This document shows, piece by piece, positions 52,327 to 62,254 of a stretch of DNA of 64,000 nucleotides (position 1 is the stretch's first letter; the number at the start of each line of letters is the position of its first letter). Source of the stretch: Mesorhizobium sp. INR15 (GTDB lineage: Bacteria > Pseudomonadota > Alphaproteobacteria > Rhizobiales > Rhizobiaceae); assembly GCF_015500075.1 (NCBI RefSeq), contig NZ_CP045496.1, positions 4,226,001 through 4,290,000 on the forward strand. The letters run 5' to 3'. The translations under genes were made by a program, and so were the position numbers. The notes under the pieces are model-generated. The model was not told the DNA's origin. It saw only the letters and a list, made by a program, of their open reading frames with translations, and searched no databases.

Positions 52327-54690
52327 ATGAAGGCAGCATCCAAGTTTCTGAGCGCCGCTTCCGCGGTGGCCATGTCTGCGGCTCTGGTCGTACCAGGCAC
52401 GCTCGCAGTGCAATTCGTTGCCACATCAGCGGCCGAGGCGGCTGTCGTCTCCAGAGTGGAGGTAAGCGGCAACCAGCGTGTCGACGCCGACACCATCCGC
52501 AATTACATCACCATCAAGCCGGGCAAGTCGTTCTCCAGCTCCGATGTCGACGGCGCTGTCAAGGCACTGTTTGGCACTGGCCTGTTTTCGGATGTGCAGA
52601 TCAATCAGGTCGGTTCGACGCTGATCGTCAAGGTTGCCGAATACAAGGTCGTCAACCAGGTGCTGTTCCAGGGCAACAAGAAGCTCAAGGACAACGCGCT
52701 GGCAGCGGCGGTTCAGCTGAAGCCGCGCGGGACATTCTCGCAGGCGGCGGTTGATGCCGACGTCGAGGCGGTCAAGGCCGCCTACAAGCGCATTGGCCGC
52801 GACGATGCCGCCGTGACCACCCAGATCATGGAACTGGGCGACAACCGCGTGAATGTTGTCTTCAACATCAACGAAGGCGGCCGCACTCAGATCGCTTCGA
52901 TCAATTTCGTCGGCAACAGCGCTTATTCAAGCCGCCGCCTGTCCGATGTGATCAACACCAAGCGCTCGTCCTACCTATCGTTCATCCTGCGCGACGACGT
53001 CTATGACGAAGACAAGCTGCGCGCCGATCAGGAGCTGCTGCGCCGCTTCTATTACAATCACGGCTATGCCGACTTCCAGGTGGTTTCCGCTGTCGGCGAG
53101 CTTGACGACGCGACGAACAAGTACACCGTCACCATCACCGTTCAGGAAGGCGACCGCTATACGTTCGGCGACGTCAGCGTTGAGAGCACTATCCCGGAAG
53201 TTGACAGCAAGGCGCTGGAATCGGTGGTCGAGACCCAGAAGGGCGACGTCTACAACGCCAAGAACGTCGAAGACACCATCATCGCGCTGACCGAGAAGGT
53301 CGCGGGTTCGGGCTACGCTTTCGCCCAGGTGACGCCGCGCGGCGACCGCAACTTCGAGAACCACACGATTTCGGTGGTCTACACAGTCGATCAGGGCACC
53401 AAGGCCTATATCGAGCGGATCGAAATCCGCGGCAACGACCGCACGCGTGACTATGTCATCCGTCGCGAGTTCGACGTCAGCGAAGGCGACGCCTTCAACC
53501 AGGTGCTCATCCAGCGCGCGAAGAAGCGGCTTGAAGGCCTTAACTACTTTGACAAAGTCGATATCTCGACTGTGCCTGGCTCCCAGCCGGATCAGGTCGT
53601 GCTCGTTGTCGATGTGGTCGAGAAGTCGACCGGTGAATTCTCGGTCGGCGCCGGCTATTCGACTGGTGGCGACACGGCAGGCCCGTCGGTTGAAGGCTCG
53701 GTCTCCGAGCGCAATTTCCTCGGCCGCGGCCAGTTCATCAAGCTTTCGGCTGGTGGCGGGAAGAATTCGCGCGATTACAGCCTTTCCTTCACCGAGCCCT
53801 ATTTCCTCGGACGGCGTATCGCTGCTGGATTCGACGTGTTCAACCAGACGCGCAATTACAGCAATTACGACAGCGAGACGATAGGCGCGACGGTACGCTT
53901 CGGTCTGCCGATCACAGAGAGCATTTCAACGCAGCTGGCGTACAATATCTCGCAAGAGAAGTATAAGCTGGACGATGGTTGCATGACCTCTGGGGTCTAT
54001 GATCCGCTTAAGTGCAACGTTTCCACCGCCATTCTGGATGGCATTGCGCAAAGCCCGTGGATCAAGTCGTCGGTCAGCCTTGGGCTGGTCTACAACACCA
54101 TCGACGACATGAAGAACCCGCATGAGGGTATCTACGCCACGACCACGGCTGAATTCGCCGGCCTCGGTGGTGATGCGAAATACGTGAAAGTCACCGGTCG
54201 GGCCAGCGTCTACCAGACGCTTTCTGAACAACTGGATCTGGTTGGTCTTGTGTCAGGTGGGGCAGGCGTCGTCCAAGGGTATGGTGGCGGTGACCTGCGT
54301 GTCTTCGATCACTTCCAGAGCACGGACCGCATGATCCGCGGCTTCGCTTATGGCGGTATTGGACCAGTCGCACTGGGCGGCAGTGGCGATCATCTTGGCG
54401 GCACCACCTACTTCAATGCTTCGGCGGAAGCCCAGTTCCCATTGCCGGTCATTCCGGAGAGCTTCGGCCTGCGCGGTGCGGTGTTCGCGGACGCGGCAAC
54501 GCTTTACGGTAACAAGGTATCGGGTGTTGACCCGTCGTCGACTGGCATGAAATTGCGCGCCTCGGTCGGTATGGGCTTGATGTGGGCCTCGCCGTTCGGC
54601 CCGATCCGTATTGACTATGCGATCCCGGTCAGGAAAGAAGCGTCTGACGACGTGCAGGAATTCAACTTCGGCATATCGACCCGCTTCTGA
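52327..54690 (+). CDS. bamA: Outer membrane protein assembly factor BamA
   Basis: A 787-residue outer-membrane insertase. A long signal peptide (about 1-37) is followed by five POTRA domains (about 38-440; for example SRVEVSGNQRVDADTIRNYI) and a 16-strand barrel. Barrel features are the VRGF-like IRGFAYGGIGP, FGPIRIDYAIPVR and the terminal Phe of NFGISTRF, the outer-membrane sorting signal. It lies upstream of lpxD with a strong hairpin between, the widespread envelope-biogenesis order. Confidence 0.97.
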   Translation: MKAASKFLSAASAVAMSAALVVPGTLAVQFVATSAAEAAVVSRVEVSGNQRVDADTIRNYITIKPGKSFSSSDVDGAVKALFGTGLFSDVQINQVGSTLIVKVAEYKVVNQVLFQGNKKLKDNALAAAVQLKPRGTFSQAAVDADVEAVKAAYKRIGRDDAAVTTQIMELGDNRVNVVFNINEGGRTQIASINFVGNSAYSSRRLSDVINTKRSSYLSFILRDDVYDEDKLRADQELLRRFYYNHGYADFQVVSAVGELDDATNKYTVTITVQEGDRYTFGDVSVESTIPEVDSKALESVVETQKGDVYNAKNVEDTIIALTEKVAGSGYAFAQVTPRGDRNFENHTISVVYTVDQGTKAYIERIEIRGNDRTRDYVIRREFDVSEGDAFNQVLIQRAKKRLEGLNYFDKVDISTVPGSQPDQVVLVVDVVEKSTGEFSVGAGYSTGGDTAGPSVEGSVSERNFLGRGQFIKLSAGGGKNSRDYSLSFTEPYFLGRRIAAGFDVFNQTRNYSNYDSETIGATVRFGLPITESISTQLAYNISQEKYKLDDGCMTSGVYDPLKCNVSTAILDGIAQSPWIKSSVSLGLVYNTIDDMKNPHEGIYATTTAEFAGLGGDAKYVKVTGRASVYQTLSEQLDLVGLVSGGAGVVQGYGGGDLRVFDHFQSTDRMIRGFAYGGIGPVALGGSGDHLGGTTYFNASAEAQFPLPVIPESFGLRGAVFADAATLYGNKVSGVDPSSTGMKLRASVGMGLMWASPFGPIRIDYAIPVRKEASDDVQEFNFGISTRF

Positions 54691-54706
54691 TCGGCGGTTT
54701 ACAACG

Positions 54707-54730
54707 CTTCCGGACCTTTCGGTCCGGAAG
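54707..54730 (+). promoter_or_regulatory. Stem-loop between bamA and lpxD
   Basis: CTTCCGGACC and GGTCCGGAAG form a perfect ten-bp stem with a TTTC loop, 17 bases after the bamA stop. There is no T-run; it is probably a message-stabilising element or weak terminator in a continuing operon, since lpxD starts 36 bases later. Confidence 0.6.
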
Positions 54731-54765
54731 AAGATGTTCCGACCTAGCTGGATATAGCTTCTGGA

Positions 54766-55824
54766 ATGACCGATCCGGTGTTCTTCGCGCCCTCACGCCG
54801 GTATACGGCGGGCGAAGTCGCGAATCTGACCGGCTCGGTGCTTGTCGATTCCGGCCAATCTCATGTGTTTATTGACGCCTTGGCGCCAGCCAGCGAAGGC
54901 GGCGAGAATGCGCTCGTCTTTGTCGATGGCAGGCGCAATTTCGCGCTGATGCCGTCGCTGCGGGCGGCGGCGGTGCTTTGCCCCGCCGAGTTCGCCGGCA
55001 AGGCGCCGGCCGGCGTTGCCGTTCTGGTTCATCCGCGCCCGCAACAGGCTTTCGCACTGGTTGGGCGGCTGCTCTTTCCTGCGGCAGCAACACCAGGGCC
55101 GATGACTGGTGAAACCGGCGTCTCGCCACATGCGCATGTCGATGCGACCGCTCATGTCGAGGCGGGCGCCATCATTGAAGCAGGCGCTGTCATTGGACCG
55201 GGCGCTTCGATCGGCAGCGGAACGGTCGTTGCTCCCAACGCCGTCATCGGGCGGCTCTGCCAGATCGGCCGCGATGGCTATATCGGGCCGGGCACCAGTA
55301 TCCAGTACGCGCTGATCGGCAACCGCGTCATCATTCACGGCGGCGCCAGGATCGGCCAGGACGGCTTTGGTTTTGTCGCCGGTGCCAAGGGCCCCGAACG
55401 TGTGCCGCAGATCGGCCGCGTCATCATCCAGGATGATGTCGAGATCGGTTCGAACAGCACCGTCGATCGCGGCGCCATGTCCGATACCGTTATCGGTCAA
55501 GGGACCAAGATCGACAATCTCGTTCAGATCGCCCATAACGTCCGTATTGGTCGCAATTGCATCGTGGCCGGGCTTTCGGGTATTTCAGGTTCCGTGACAG
55601 TGGGCGACAATGTCACCATGGGCGGCGGTGTCGGCCTTGCGGATCACCTGACCATCGGGGCAGGGGCCAAGCTTGCCGCCAGAAGTGGATTTATGAGCAA
55701 TGTCCCCGCAGGCGAAATCTGGGGCGGTTATCCGGCGCAGCCGATGGCGGAAGCCATGCGGGAGATAGCCATGTTGCGCAAGCTCGCCAGGACCCGGAAA
55801 CAGGGCGAGGGAGGCAATGGCTGA
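54766..55824 (+). CDS. lpxD: UDP-3-O-acylglucosamine N-acyltransferase
   Basis: A 352-residue acyltransferase of lipid A synthesis that adds the second hydroxyacyl chain. It has an N-terminal uridine-binding domain, then about ten left-handed beta-helix hexapeptide repeats (VDATAHVEAGAIIEAGAVIGPGASIG...) with the catalytic His in IIHGGARIGQDGFGF. The C-terminal helix region (EAMREIAMLRKLARTRK) is present. Its end overlaps the fabZ start by eight bases. Confidence 0.96.
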   Translation: MTDPVFFAPSRRYTAGEVANLTGSVLVDSGQSHVFIDALAPASEGGENALVFVDGRRNFALMPSLRAAAVLCPAEFAGKAPAGVAVLVHPRPQQAFALVGRLLFPAAATPGPMTGETGVSPHAHVDATAHVEAGAIIEAGAVIGPGASIGSGTVVAPNAVIGRLCQIGRDGYIGPGTSIQYALIGNRVIIHGGARIGQDGFGFVAGAKGPERVPQIGRVIIQDDVEIGSNSTVDRGAMSDTVIGQGTKIDNLVQIAHNVRIGRNCIVAGLSGISGSVTVGDNVTMGGGVGLADHLTIGAGAKLAARSGFMSNVPAGEIWGGYPAQPMAEAMREIAMLRKLARTRKQGEGGNG

Positions 55825-56287
55825 CATGATTGCGGCGACGACGACGCTTGAAGCGGTCGACATAATGGGGCTGATGAAGCTCCTGCCGCACCGCTATCCG
55901 TTTTTGATGATCGATCGCATTATCGATATCGATGGTGACGACTCCGCTATCGGCATCAAGAACGTCACCATAAACGAGCCGCATTTTCAGGGCCATTTCC
56001 CGGACCAGCCGGTGATGCCCGGCGTGCTGATCGTCGAGGCCATGGCGCAGACGGCCGGCGCCATCTGCATCCGCAGTCTTGGTACCGAAAAGCCGTCGCT
56101 GGTCTATTTCCTGACCATCGACAATGCCAAATTCCGAAAACCGGTCGTTCCTGGCGACCAGTTGAAAATTTATGTGAAGAAAATCAAGAAACGCGGCAAC
56201 TTGCTCAAATTCGCCTGTGAAGCCCTGGTCGATGGCGCCAAGGCGGCTGAAGCCGATATTTCAGCGATGATGGTGACGAGCGACTGA
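55817..56287 (+). CDS. fabZ: 3-hydroxyacyl-ACP dehydratase FabZ
   Basis: A 156-residue hotdog-fold dehydratase of fatty-acid elongation. The active-site helix HRYPFLMIDRI and the glutamate-bearing FPDQPVMPGVLIVEAMAQTAG are intact. It competes with LpxA for 3-hydroxyacyl-ACP, which fits its place between lpxD and lpxA. ATG 55817 is preceded by GAGGGAGG and lies inside lpxD. Confidence 0.97.
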   Translation: MADMIAATTTLEAVDIMGLMKLLPHRYPFLMIDRIIDIDGDDSAIGIKNVTINEPHFQGHFPDQPVMPGVLIVEAMAQTAGAICIRSLGTEKPSLVYFLTIDNAKFRKPVVPGDQLKIYVKKIKKRGNLLKFACEALVDGAKAAEADISAMMVTSD

Positions 56288-56294
56288 CGATCGA

Positions 56295-57134
56295 ATGCTT
56301 ATGAAAATTCAGACACTCATCCACCCTTCCTCGGTTGTCGAGGCAGGCGCTCAGATTGGCGAAGGTGCTCGCATAGGGCCGTTTTGTCATGTCGGCGCAG
56401 AGGCTGTGATTGGCGACCGCGTCGAGCTGGTCAGTCATGTCTCGGTGATGGGCGCGACCACGATCGGCGCGTCAACCAAGGTTTACCCGATGACGACATT
56501 GGGGGCGCCGCCGCAGAATACCAAGCACAAGGGTGGCCGCACCACCTTGGTGATCGGTGAGAACTGCACGTTGCGCGAAGGGGTGACCATGCACCTCGGC
56601 ACCGATAGCAGCCGTGGCGAGACGACGATCGGCGACAACGGCAATTTTCTTGCGTATGCGCATATCGCTCATGACTGCGTTGTCGGCAACAATGCCACCT
56701 TCGCCAATGGGGCGACGCTGGGCGGCCACTGCGAGGTCGGCAACAATGTCTATATTGGCGGGCTGACGGCCGTTCATCAGTTCGTTCGCATCGGTGACAA
56801 TGCTTTTCTGGGCGGGTGCTCGGCAATCGTCGGTGACGTCATGCCCTATGCGATCGCTGTCGGGAATCGCGCCAGCCTGCGCGGCCTCAACATCATCGGG
56901 CTCAAGCGCTCAGGCCTGCCGCGTTCTGAAATCCAGCTGCTGCGCAAGGCCTACAAGACGATCTTTGACCGTTCGCGCACCGTTGGCGAGAACATCGAGT
57001 TCGCCAAGGCTGAATTTGCCTCGTCACCCACTGCGATGAAGATTGTCGACTTCTTCACCAGCCGCGGCAAGCGGCACTATGCGGTGCCGTCGCTCAAAGG
57101 GAGCGATGGCGACGATGGCGATGACGAAGACTGA
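56295..57134 (+). CDS. lpxA: UDP-N-acetylglucosamine acyltransferase
   Basis: A 279-residue first enzyme of lipid A synthesis. It is a left-handed beta-helix of hexapeptide repeats (from HPSSVVEAGAQIGEGARIGPF), with the catalytic His in YAHIAHDCVVGNN and the C-terminal helical domain beginning GLKRSGLPRSEIQLLRKAYK. It starts eight bases after fabZ; ATG 56301 is an alternative. An acidic Gly/Asp tail overlaps the lpxI start. Confidence 0.97.
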   Translation: MLMKIQTLIHPSSVVEAGAQIGEGARIGPFCHVGAEAVIGDRVELVSHVSVMGATTIGASTKVYPMTTLGAPPQNTKHKGGRTTLVIGENCTLREGVTMHLGTDSSRGETTIGDNGNFLAYAHIAHDCVVGNNATFANGATLGGHCEVGNNVYIGGLTAVHQFVRIGDNAFLGGCSAIVGDVMPYAIAVGNRASLRGLNIIGLKRSGLPRSEIQLLRKAYKTIFDRSRTVGENIEFAKAEFASSPTAMKIVDFFTSRGKRHYAVPSLKGSDGDDGDDED

Positions 57135-58017
57135 GGCGGCGCCGGATTTCGTTCTCGCGCCAGGAGCCAAGGTCGGTATCGTTGCCGGTGGCGGTAGCTT
57201 GCCGGTCGAGGTTGCTCAAGGCCTTGCTAAGCACGGCTATCCGCCTTTTGTCCTCCTGATGGAGGGCGAGGCCGATCGTCAGCAGGATCTGCGCCGGTAC
57301 GAGCACGGCACTCTCGCCCTCGAGCAGATCGGCTCATTGATACCAACGCTGAAGCGCCACGGTGTCACTCACCTGGTTCTCGCCGGCGAGATCAAGCGCA
57401 GGCCGCGGCTGACCAGGATTCGCCCGAGCCTTGGCTTGCTGGCGATCGTGCCGACGGTGATCATGGCGCTGGCGCGCGGGGATGACGGTCTTCTGAAGGT
57501 CGTAACCCGCGGCTTGGAAAAGCGCGGTATCAAAGTGATCGGCGCGCATGAGGTTGTTCCCGAACTTGCCGCTGGCGAGGGCACGCTGACCGCAACCGGC
57601 CCAAAGCAATCGGACTGGCGCGACATTGAAGCGGCCAGACAGGCGGCAAAGGCCATCGGCGCGCTTGATATCGGCCAGGCAGCCATCGCGATCGGTGGTC
57701 GGGCCATCGCGCTTGAAGGCATCGAAGGCACCCAAGGCCTGCTCGAACGAACGCGGGAGCTGCGCGGTCACGGGAGATTAGCCGGCAAAGCGCGTGGTGT
57801 GCTGGTCAAATGCGCCAAGCCTGGCCAGGAGTTGCGAGCCGACCTGCCGTCGATCGGCCCGCAGACTGTCGAGTCGGCACATGCGGCCGGGCTTGCCGGC
57901 ATAGCGGTCGAGGCCGGGCGCTCGTTGATCCTTGAGGGGCCGGCGACCATCGCGCGTGCCAACGCGCTCGGGCTGTTCATCGTCGGCCTGCCAGCAGTGG
58001 AGCCAATGCATGGCTGA
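57115..58017 (+). CDS. lpxI: UDP-2,3-diacylglucosamine pyrophosphatase LpxI
   Basis: A 300-residue LpxI, the alphaproteobacterial replacement for LpxH, hydrolysing UDP-diacylglucosamine to lipid X. It has KVGIVAGGGSLPVEVAQGLAKHGY at the N-terminus, VTHLVLAGEIKRRP, and a C-terminal domain with GVLVKCAKPGQELRADLPSIGPQTVE. The start is not certain: ATG 57106, 57115 or 57121 all overlap the lpxA end. I chose 57115 for its distance from AAAGGGAG. It overlaps the lpxB start by eight bases. Confidence 0.94.
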   Translation: MAMTKTEAAPDFVLAPGAKVGIVAGGGSLPVEVAQGLAKHGYPPFVLLMEGEADRQQDLRRYEHGTLALEQIGSLIPTLKRHGVTHLVLAGEIKRRPRLTRIRPSLGLLAIVPTVIMALARGDDGLLKVVTRGLEKRGIKVIGAHEVVPELAAGEGTLTATGPKQSDWRDIEAARQAAKAIGALDIGQAAIAIGGRAIALEGIEGTQGLLERTRELRGHGRLAGKARGVLVKCAKPGQELRADLPSIGPQTVESAHAAGLAGIAVEAGRSLILEGPATIARANALGLFIVGLPAVEPMHG

Positions 58018-59182
58018 CAAGGTGCTGAAGATCGCTATCGTCGCCAGCGAGGAATCAGGCGATCTGCTGGGCGCCGATATCGTGCGCGCGCTGAAAGCCT
58101 CGACAGGCCGCGAGGTGCGGCTTGTCGGCCTTGGCGGCCGCCATCTTCAGGCGCTCGGATTGGTTTCACCGTTCGACGCCGGTGATGTCGCGCTCATGGG
58201 CTTCAGTGCTGTTCTGCGTGACCTGCCGCGCCTGATAAGGCGGATCGGCCAGATGGCCAAGATAGTCGCGGATGCCCAGCCGGACTGCCTCATCACCATC
58301 GACAGCCCAGACTTTTCGTTGCGCGTCGCCAAAAAGGTACGTGCGGCCACCCCATCGATCCCGATCATCCACTATGTCTGCCCGAGTGTCTGGGCATGGC
58401 GGCCGGGCAGGGCGGTGGCGATGAAGCCCTATGTCGACCACATCCTCTGCATCCTGCCGTTCGAGGTGAAGGAACTGGGCAGGCTTGGCGGCCCACCCGG
58501 CACCTATGTCGGGCATCGTCTCACGCATGACGCTGGCGTGCTCTCGGCGGCCAAGGCGCAGGCCCAACCGCGCGACCTTGCGCCGGACCGTGTGAAGACG
58601 CTGCTTGTCCTGCCTGGCTCACGGGGTGGCGAGGTGCGCCGGCTGCTGGAGCCGTTTGGAGAAACCGTGTCGATGCTGCGGGCGCGCGGGCACCGCCTGC
58701 GGCTGATGCTGCCAACCGTGCCGCATGTCGCGGACACTGTTCGGTCCGCGGTCACCAGATGGGACGAGAAACCCGAGATCATTCTTGACCCGGAGCGGAA
58801 GTGGCAGGCCTTCGGCAAGGCTGACGCGGCGCTGATCGCGTCGGGAACAGTCTCCCTGGAACTGGCGCTCGCTGGCGTGCCGACGGTCTCCTGCTACAGG
58901 CTTGACCCTGTCGCCCGTGTCGTCGCGCCTTATCTTGTTTCCGTCTGGTCGGCGCTGCTGCCGAACCTGATCTCGGACCGGGCACTGATCCCGGAATTCT
59001 ACAACGAATACGTCAAGCCGAACAATCTGGCGCGCCAATTGGAAGCGCTGTTTGCCGACACAGGCATGCGCGCCTGGCAGAAGGACGGGTTTGCCGAGAT
59101 TGCGCGACGCATGGCCACCGGCAAGCCATCCGGCGAAATCGCTGCTGGTGTCGTGCTTCAACACATAAAAAAGGCGCCCTGA
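58010..59182 (+). CDS. lpxB: Lipid-A-disaccharide synthase
   Basis: A 390-residue glycosyltransferase (GT19) that joins lipid X and UDP-diacylglucosamine into the lipid A disaccharide. It contains IVASEESGDLLGADIVRALK, MGFSAVLRDLPRL, CPSVWAWRPGRA, and LPGSRGGEVRRLL, all typical. The start ATG 58010 lies inside the end of lpxI. It is the last gene of the envelope operon and runs into a terminator that begins before its stop codon. Confidence 0.97.
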   Translation: MADKVLKIAIVASEESGDLLGADIVRALKASTGREVRLVGLGGRHLQALGLVSPFDAGDVALMGFSAVLRDLPRLIRRIGQMAKIVADAQPDCLITIDSPDFSLRVAKKVRAATPSIPIIHYVCPSVWAWRPGRAVAMKPYVDHILCILPFEVKELGRLGGPPGTYVGHRLTHDAGVLSAAKAQAQPRDLAPDRVKTLLVLPGSRGGEVRRLLEPFGETVSMLRARGHRLRLMLPTVPHVADTVRSAVTRWDEKPEIILDPERKWQAFGKADAALIASGTVSLELALAGVPTVSCYRLDPVARVVAPYLVSVWSALLPNLISDRALIPEFYNEYVKPNNLARQLEALFADTGMRAWQKDGFAEIARRMATGKPSGEIAAGVVLQHIKKAP

Positions 59183-59196
59183 ACGGCGCCTTTTTT
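59167..59196. terminator. Bidirectional terminator between lpxB and gltA
   Basis: AAAAAA precedes and TTTTTT follows the pair GGCGCC (59173-59178) and GGCGCC (59185-59190). The structure works on both strands and ends the two convergent genes lpxB and gltA. The lpxB stop codon lies inside the stem region. Confidence 0.88.
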
Positions 59197-59216
59197 GTTT
59201 GCGGAACCTCCGGCGA

Positions 59217-60545
59217 TCAGCGCTTGGCGATCGGCACGTAGTCGCGTTCCGGTGCGCCGGTATAGAGCTGGCGTGGGCGGCCGATCTTCTGGCGCGGATC
59301 CTCGATCATTTCCTTCCACTGCGCGATCCAGCCGACAGTGCGGGCGACCGCGAACAGCACGGTGAACATCGTGGTCGGGAAGCCCAGCGCCTTCAGCGTG
59401 ATGCCGGAATAGAAGTCGACGTTGGGGTAGAGCTTCTTCTCGATGAAATAGGGAACGGTGAGCGCGATCTTTTCCAATTCCATGGCGATGTCGAGCAGCG
59501 GATCATCCTTGATGCCGAGTTCGCCCAAAACCTCGTGTGCCGTCTTCTGCATGATCTTGGCGCGCGGATCGTAGTTCTTGTAGACGCGGTGGCCAAAGCC
59601 CATCAGCCGGAACGGGTCGTTCTTGTCCTTGGCGCGGGCGATGAATTCCGGGATGTGGTCGACATGGCCGATCTCGCCCAGCATGTTGAGCGCCGCTTCG
59701 TTGGCGCCGCCATGAGCCGGGCCCCACAGGCAGGCAATGCCAGCGGCGATGCAGGCGAAAGGATTGGCGCCCGAAGAGCCGGCGAGACGAACGGTCGAGG
59801 TCGAAGCATTCTGCTCGTGATCGGCGTGCAGGATGAAGATGCGCTCCATGGCGCGCGCCAGAACCGGGTTGATCTTGTATTCCTCGCACGGCACCGCAAA
59901 GCACATATGCAGGAAGTTGGCGGCGAAATTCAGCTCGTTCTTCGGGTAAATGAAGGGCTGGCCGATGTGGTATTTGTAGGCCATCGCCGCGATCGTCGGC
60001 ATCTTGGCGATCAGCCGCATCGACGCAACCATGCGCTGGTACGGATCGGATATGTCAGTCGAGTCGTGGTAGAAGGCCGACAGCGCGCCAACCACGCCAC
60101 ACATCACCGCCATCGGGTGCGCGTCACGGCGGAAGCCGGTGAAGAAGCGCGACATCTGCTCATGCACCATGGTGTGGCGCGTCACGCGGTAGTCGAAATC
60201 GTCCTTCTGCGCCTTGGTCGGCAATTCGCCGTAGAGCAGGAGGTAGCAGACTTCGAGGAAGTCGCCATGTTCGGCCAACTGGTCGATCGGGTAGCCGCGA
60301 TGCAGGAGGATGCCGGCGTCACCGTCAATGAAGGTGATCTCCGACTCGCAACTGGCGGTCGAGGTGAAGCCCGGGTCGTAGGTGAAAGCGCCGGTGGTGC
60401 TGTAGAGCGCGGCGATGTCGATGACATCGGGTCCGACCGAGCCACTTCGCACCTTGAATTCGTGCGTCTTGCCGGCGAATTCAAGCGTTGCGGTGGCCTC
60501 CTGGGTCTTGCCGCCCAATTCCAGTTTTGTCGCTGCTTCGGTCAT
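59217..60545 (-). CDS. gltA: Citrate synthase
   Basis: A 442-residue type II citrate synthase of the TCA cycle. The acetyl-CoA and oxaloacetate site residues lie in FILHADHEQNASTSTVRLAGSS (catalytic His), GPAHGGANEAAL and FGHRVYKNYDPRA with the catalytic Asp in a later block. Start ATG 60545 is preceded by AAGGAGT. A 183-base gap separates it from the gltX stop upstream; the promoter should lie there. Confidence 0.97.
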   Translation of the reverse strand: MTEAATKLELGGKTQEATATLEFAGKTHEFKVRSGSVGPDVIDIAALYSTTGAFTYDPGFTSTASCESEITFIDGDAGILLHRGYPIDQLAEHGDFLEVCYLLLYGELPTKAQKDDFDYRVTRHTMVHEQMSRFFTGFRRDAHPMAVMCGVVGALSAFYHDSTDISDPYQRMVASMRLIAKMPTIAAMAYKYHIGQPFIYPKNELNFAANFLHMCFAVPCEEYKINPVLARAMERIFILHADHEQNASTSTVRLAGSSGANPFACIAAGIACLWGPAHGGANEAALNMLGEIGHVDHIPEFIARAKDKNDPFRLMGFGHRVYKNYDPRAKIMQKTAHEVLGELGIKDDPLLDIAMELEKIALTVPYFIEKKLYPNVDFYSGITLKALGFPTTMFTVLFAVARTVGWIAQWKEMIEDPRQKIGRPRQLYTGAPERDYVPIAKR

Positions 60546-60728
60546 TGCAAACTCCTTCTTCTTTCCTCATGCCGGCAAAGGCAAATTCTGCAAAGCGACA
60601 CGTCGAAATCACCGGAATGCGCGTATTCGCGACCGCATTTTAGGGGGTGCGTGCCAGATTGGGCCAAGGCCTAATGTTGCACTGCGAAACGCGCCTTTCA
60701 ATGCCAATCTTCTTGGGCCAGATTGCTC

Positions 60729-62153
60729 CTAATCGATTTGATCGGCAATGCGTGCCAGGCTCTCGTCGCGGCCAAGCACGGCAAGCACATCGAACACACC
60801 CGGTGAGGTGGTTTTGCCGGTCAAGGCGGCCCGCAACGGCTGCGCAACCCCGCCAAGCTTATGGCCGCCTGAAAGCGCATAGTCGCGGATCGCGGCCTCC
60901 GCCGATGCCGCCGTCCAGTCACCTGAAACAGCGTTCAATGCCGCATGCGCGCCGCGCAGGATGTTGCGCGCATCGTCGTTGAGCACCAAGGCAGCTTTTT
61001 CGTCGATCGGCAACGGCCGCGTGGCAAACAGGAAGGCGGCACCGTCGACCAGTTCGACCAGCGTCTTGGCGCGCTCCTTGAGGCCCGGCAAGGCAGCCAG
61101 CAACTGCGCCCGGGTTTTGTCGTCAAGGCGCGCGGCAAGTGCGGGCCCGCCTTCGAGATGGGGCAGCGTGGAGATGAAGATGTCGAACAGCGCGGCGTCA
61201 TCCATGCGGCGCATATGCACGCCGTTCAGGGCCTCGAGCTTGGCGAAGTCGAAGCGCGCGGCACCCTTGTTGACGTCGCCGATGTCGAACCAGGCAATCA
61301 TGTCTTTGATCGACATGATCTCGTCATCGCCATGGCTCCAGCCAAGCCGCGCGAGATAATTGAGCAGCGCCTCGGGCAGATAGCCCATGGCGCGATAGGC
61401 CTCGACGCCGAGCGCGCCGTGCCGCTTGGACAGCTTGGCGCCGTCAGCACCATGGATCAGCGGGATATGCGACATCGAAGGCAAATCCCATCCCATGGCG
61501 TCATAGATGACAGTCTGGCGTGCGGCATTGGTCAGATGGTCGTCGCCCCGGATGATGTGGGTAACGCCCATGTCGTGGTCGTCGACGACGACAGCGTGCA
61601 TGTAGGTCGGATTGCCGTCCGAGCGCAGGATGATGAAATCGTCGAGATCCTTGTTGGGAAAGCGGACGTCACCCTGCACGCGGTCCCGCACCACAGTCTC
61701 GCCCTCTGACGGCGCCTTGATGCGGATCGCGCCCTTGACGCCAGGAGGCGCCTCGGACGCGTCACGATCACGCCAGTGGCCGTTGTAGCGCGGCGGCAGG
61801 CCCTTGGCCCGCGCTGCCTCGCGCATCGCGTCGAGCTCGGCAGGTGTTTCGTAGCTGTAGTAGGCCTTGCCCAGGCGCACGAGCTCCTCGGCCACTTCGC
61901 GATGGCGCGGCGCGCGCTCGAACTGCGATACCGCGTCACCTTCCCATGACAGGCCAAGCCAGGTCAGTCCGTCGAGGATGGCGGCCGTCGCCGCGTCACT
62001 GGATCGCTCACGGTCCGTGTCCTCGATACGCAGCAGCATCGTGCCTTGCGTATGCTTGGCATAGAGCCAGTTGAACAGCGCCGTGCGCGCGCCACCGATA
62101 TGCAGGTAGCCGGTGGGCGAGGGAGCAAAACGGGTAACGACCTTGTCGGACAT
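60729..62153 (-). CDS. gltX: Glutamyl-tRNA synthetase
   Basis: A 474-residue class I synthetase. The HIGH-like motif is GYLHIGGARTALFNWLYA and the KMSKS motif is GAKLSKRHGALG. Since GatCA is present, the enzyme may be non-discriminating and charge tRNA(Gln) as well; this cannot be read directly. It is divergent from comEC, with 101 bases between the starts. Confidence 0.96.
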   Translation of the reverse strand: MSDKVVTRFAPSPTGYLHIGGARTALFNWLYAKHTQGTMLLRIEDTDRERSSDAATAAILDGLTWLGLSWEGDAVSQFERAPRHREVAEELVRLGKAYYSYETPAELDAMREAARAKGLPPRYNGHWRDRDASEAPPGVKGAIRIKAPSEGETVVRDRVQGDVRFPNKDLDDFIILRSDGNPTYMHAVVVDDHDMGVTHIIRGDDHLTNAARQTVIYDAMGWDLPSMSHIPLIHGADGAKLSKRHGALGVEAYRAMGYLPEALLNYLARLGWSHGDDEIMSIKDMIAWFDIGDVNKGAARFDFAKLEALNGVHMRRMDDAALFDIFISTLPHLEGGPALAARLDDKTRAQLLAALPGLKERAKTLVELVDGAAFLFATRPLPIDEKAALVLNDDARNILRGAHAALNAVSGDWTAASAEAAIRDYALSGGHKLGGVAQPLRAALTGKTTSPGVFDVLAVLGRDESLARIADQID

Positions 62154-62254
62154 GGAACTCTCGGGAAGCGTCTGAAGCGGGGTATGGGGGGCGGACTTTC
62201 GCGCGTTGCGCGTTCATGTAGCATAGGAGGTCAAGGGCGCAAGGGGCAGACCCG

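Noticed and set aside
59199..60674. A 491-codon plus-strand open frame opposite gltA
   Set aside because: It is antisense to a complete citrate synthase; the translation is Arg/Val/Asp-rich with no recognisable motif.
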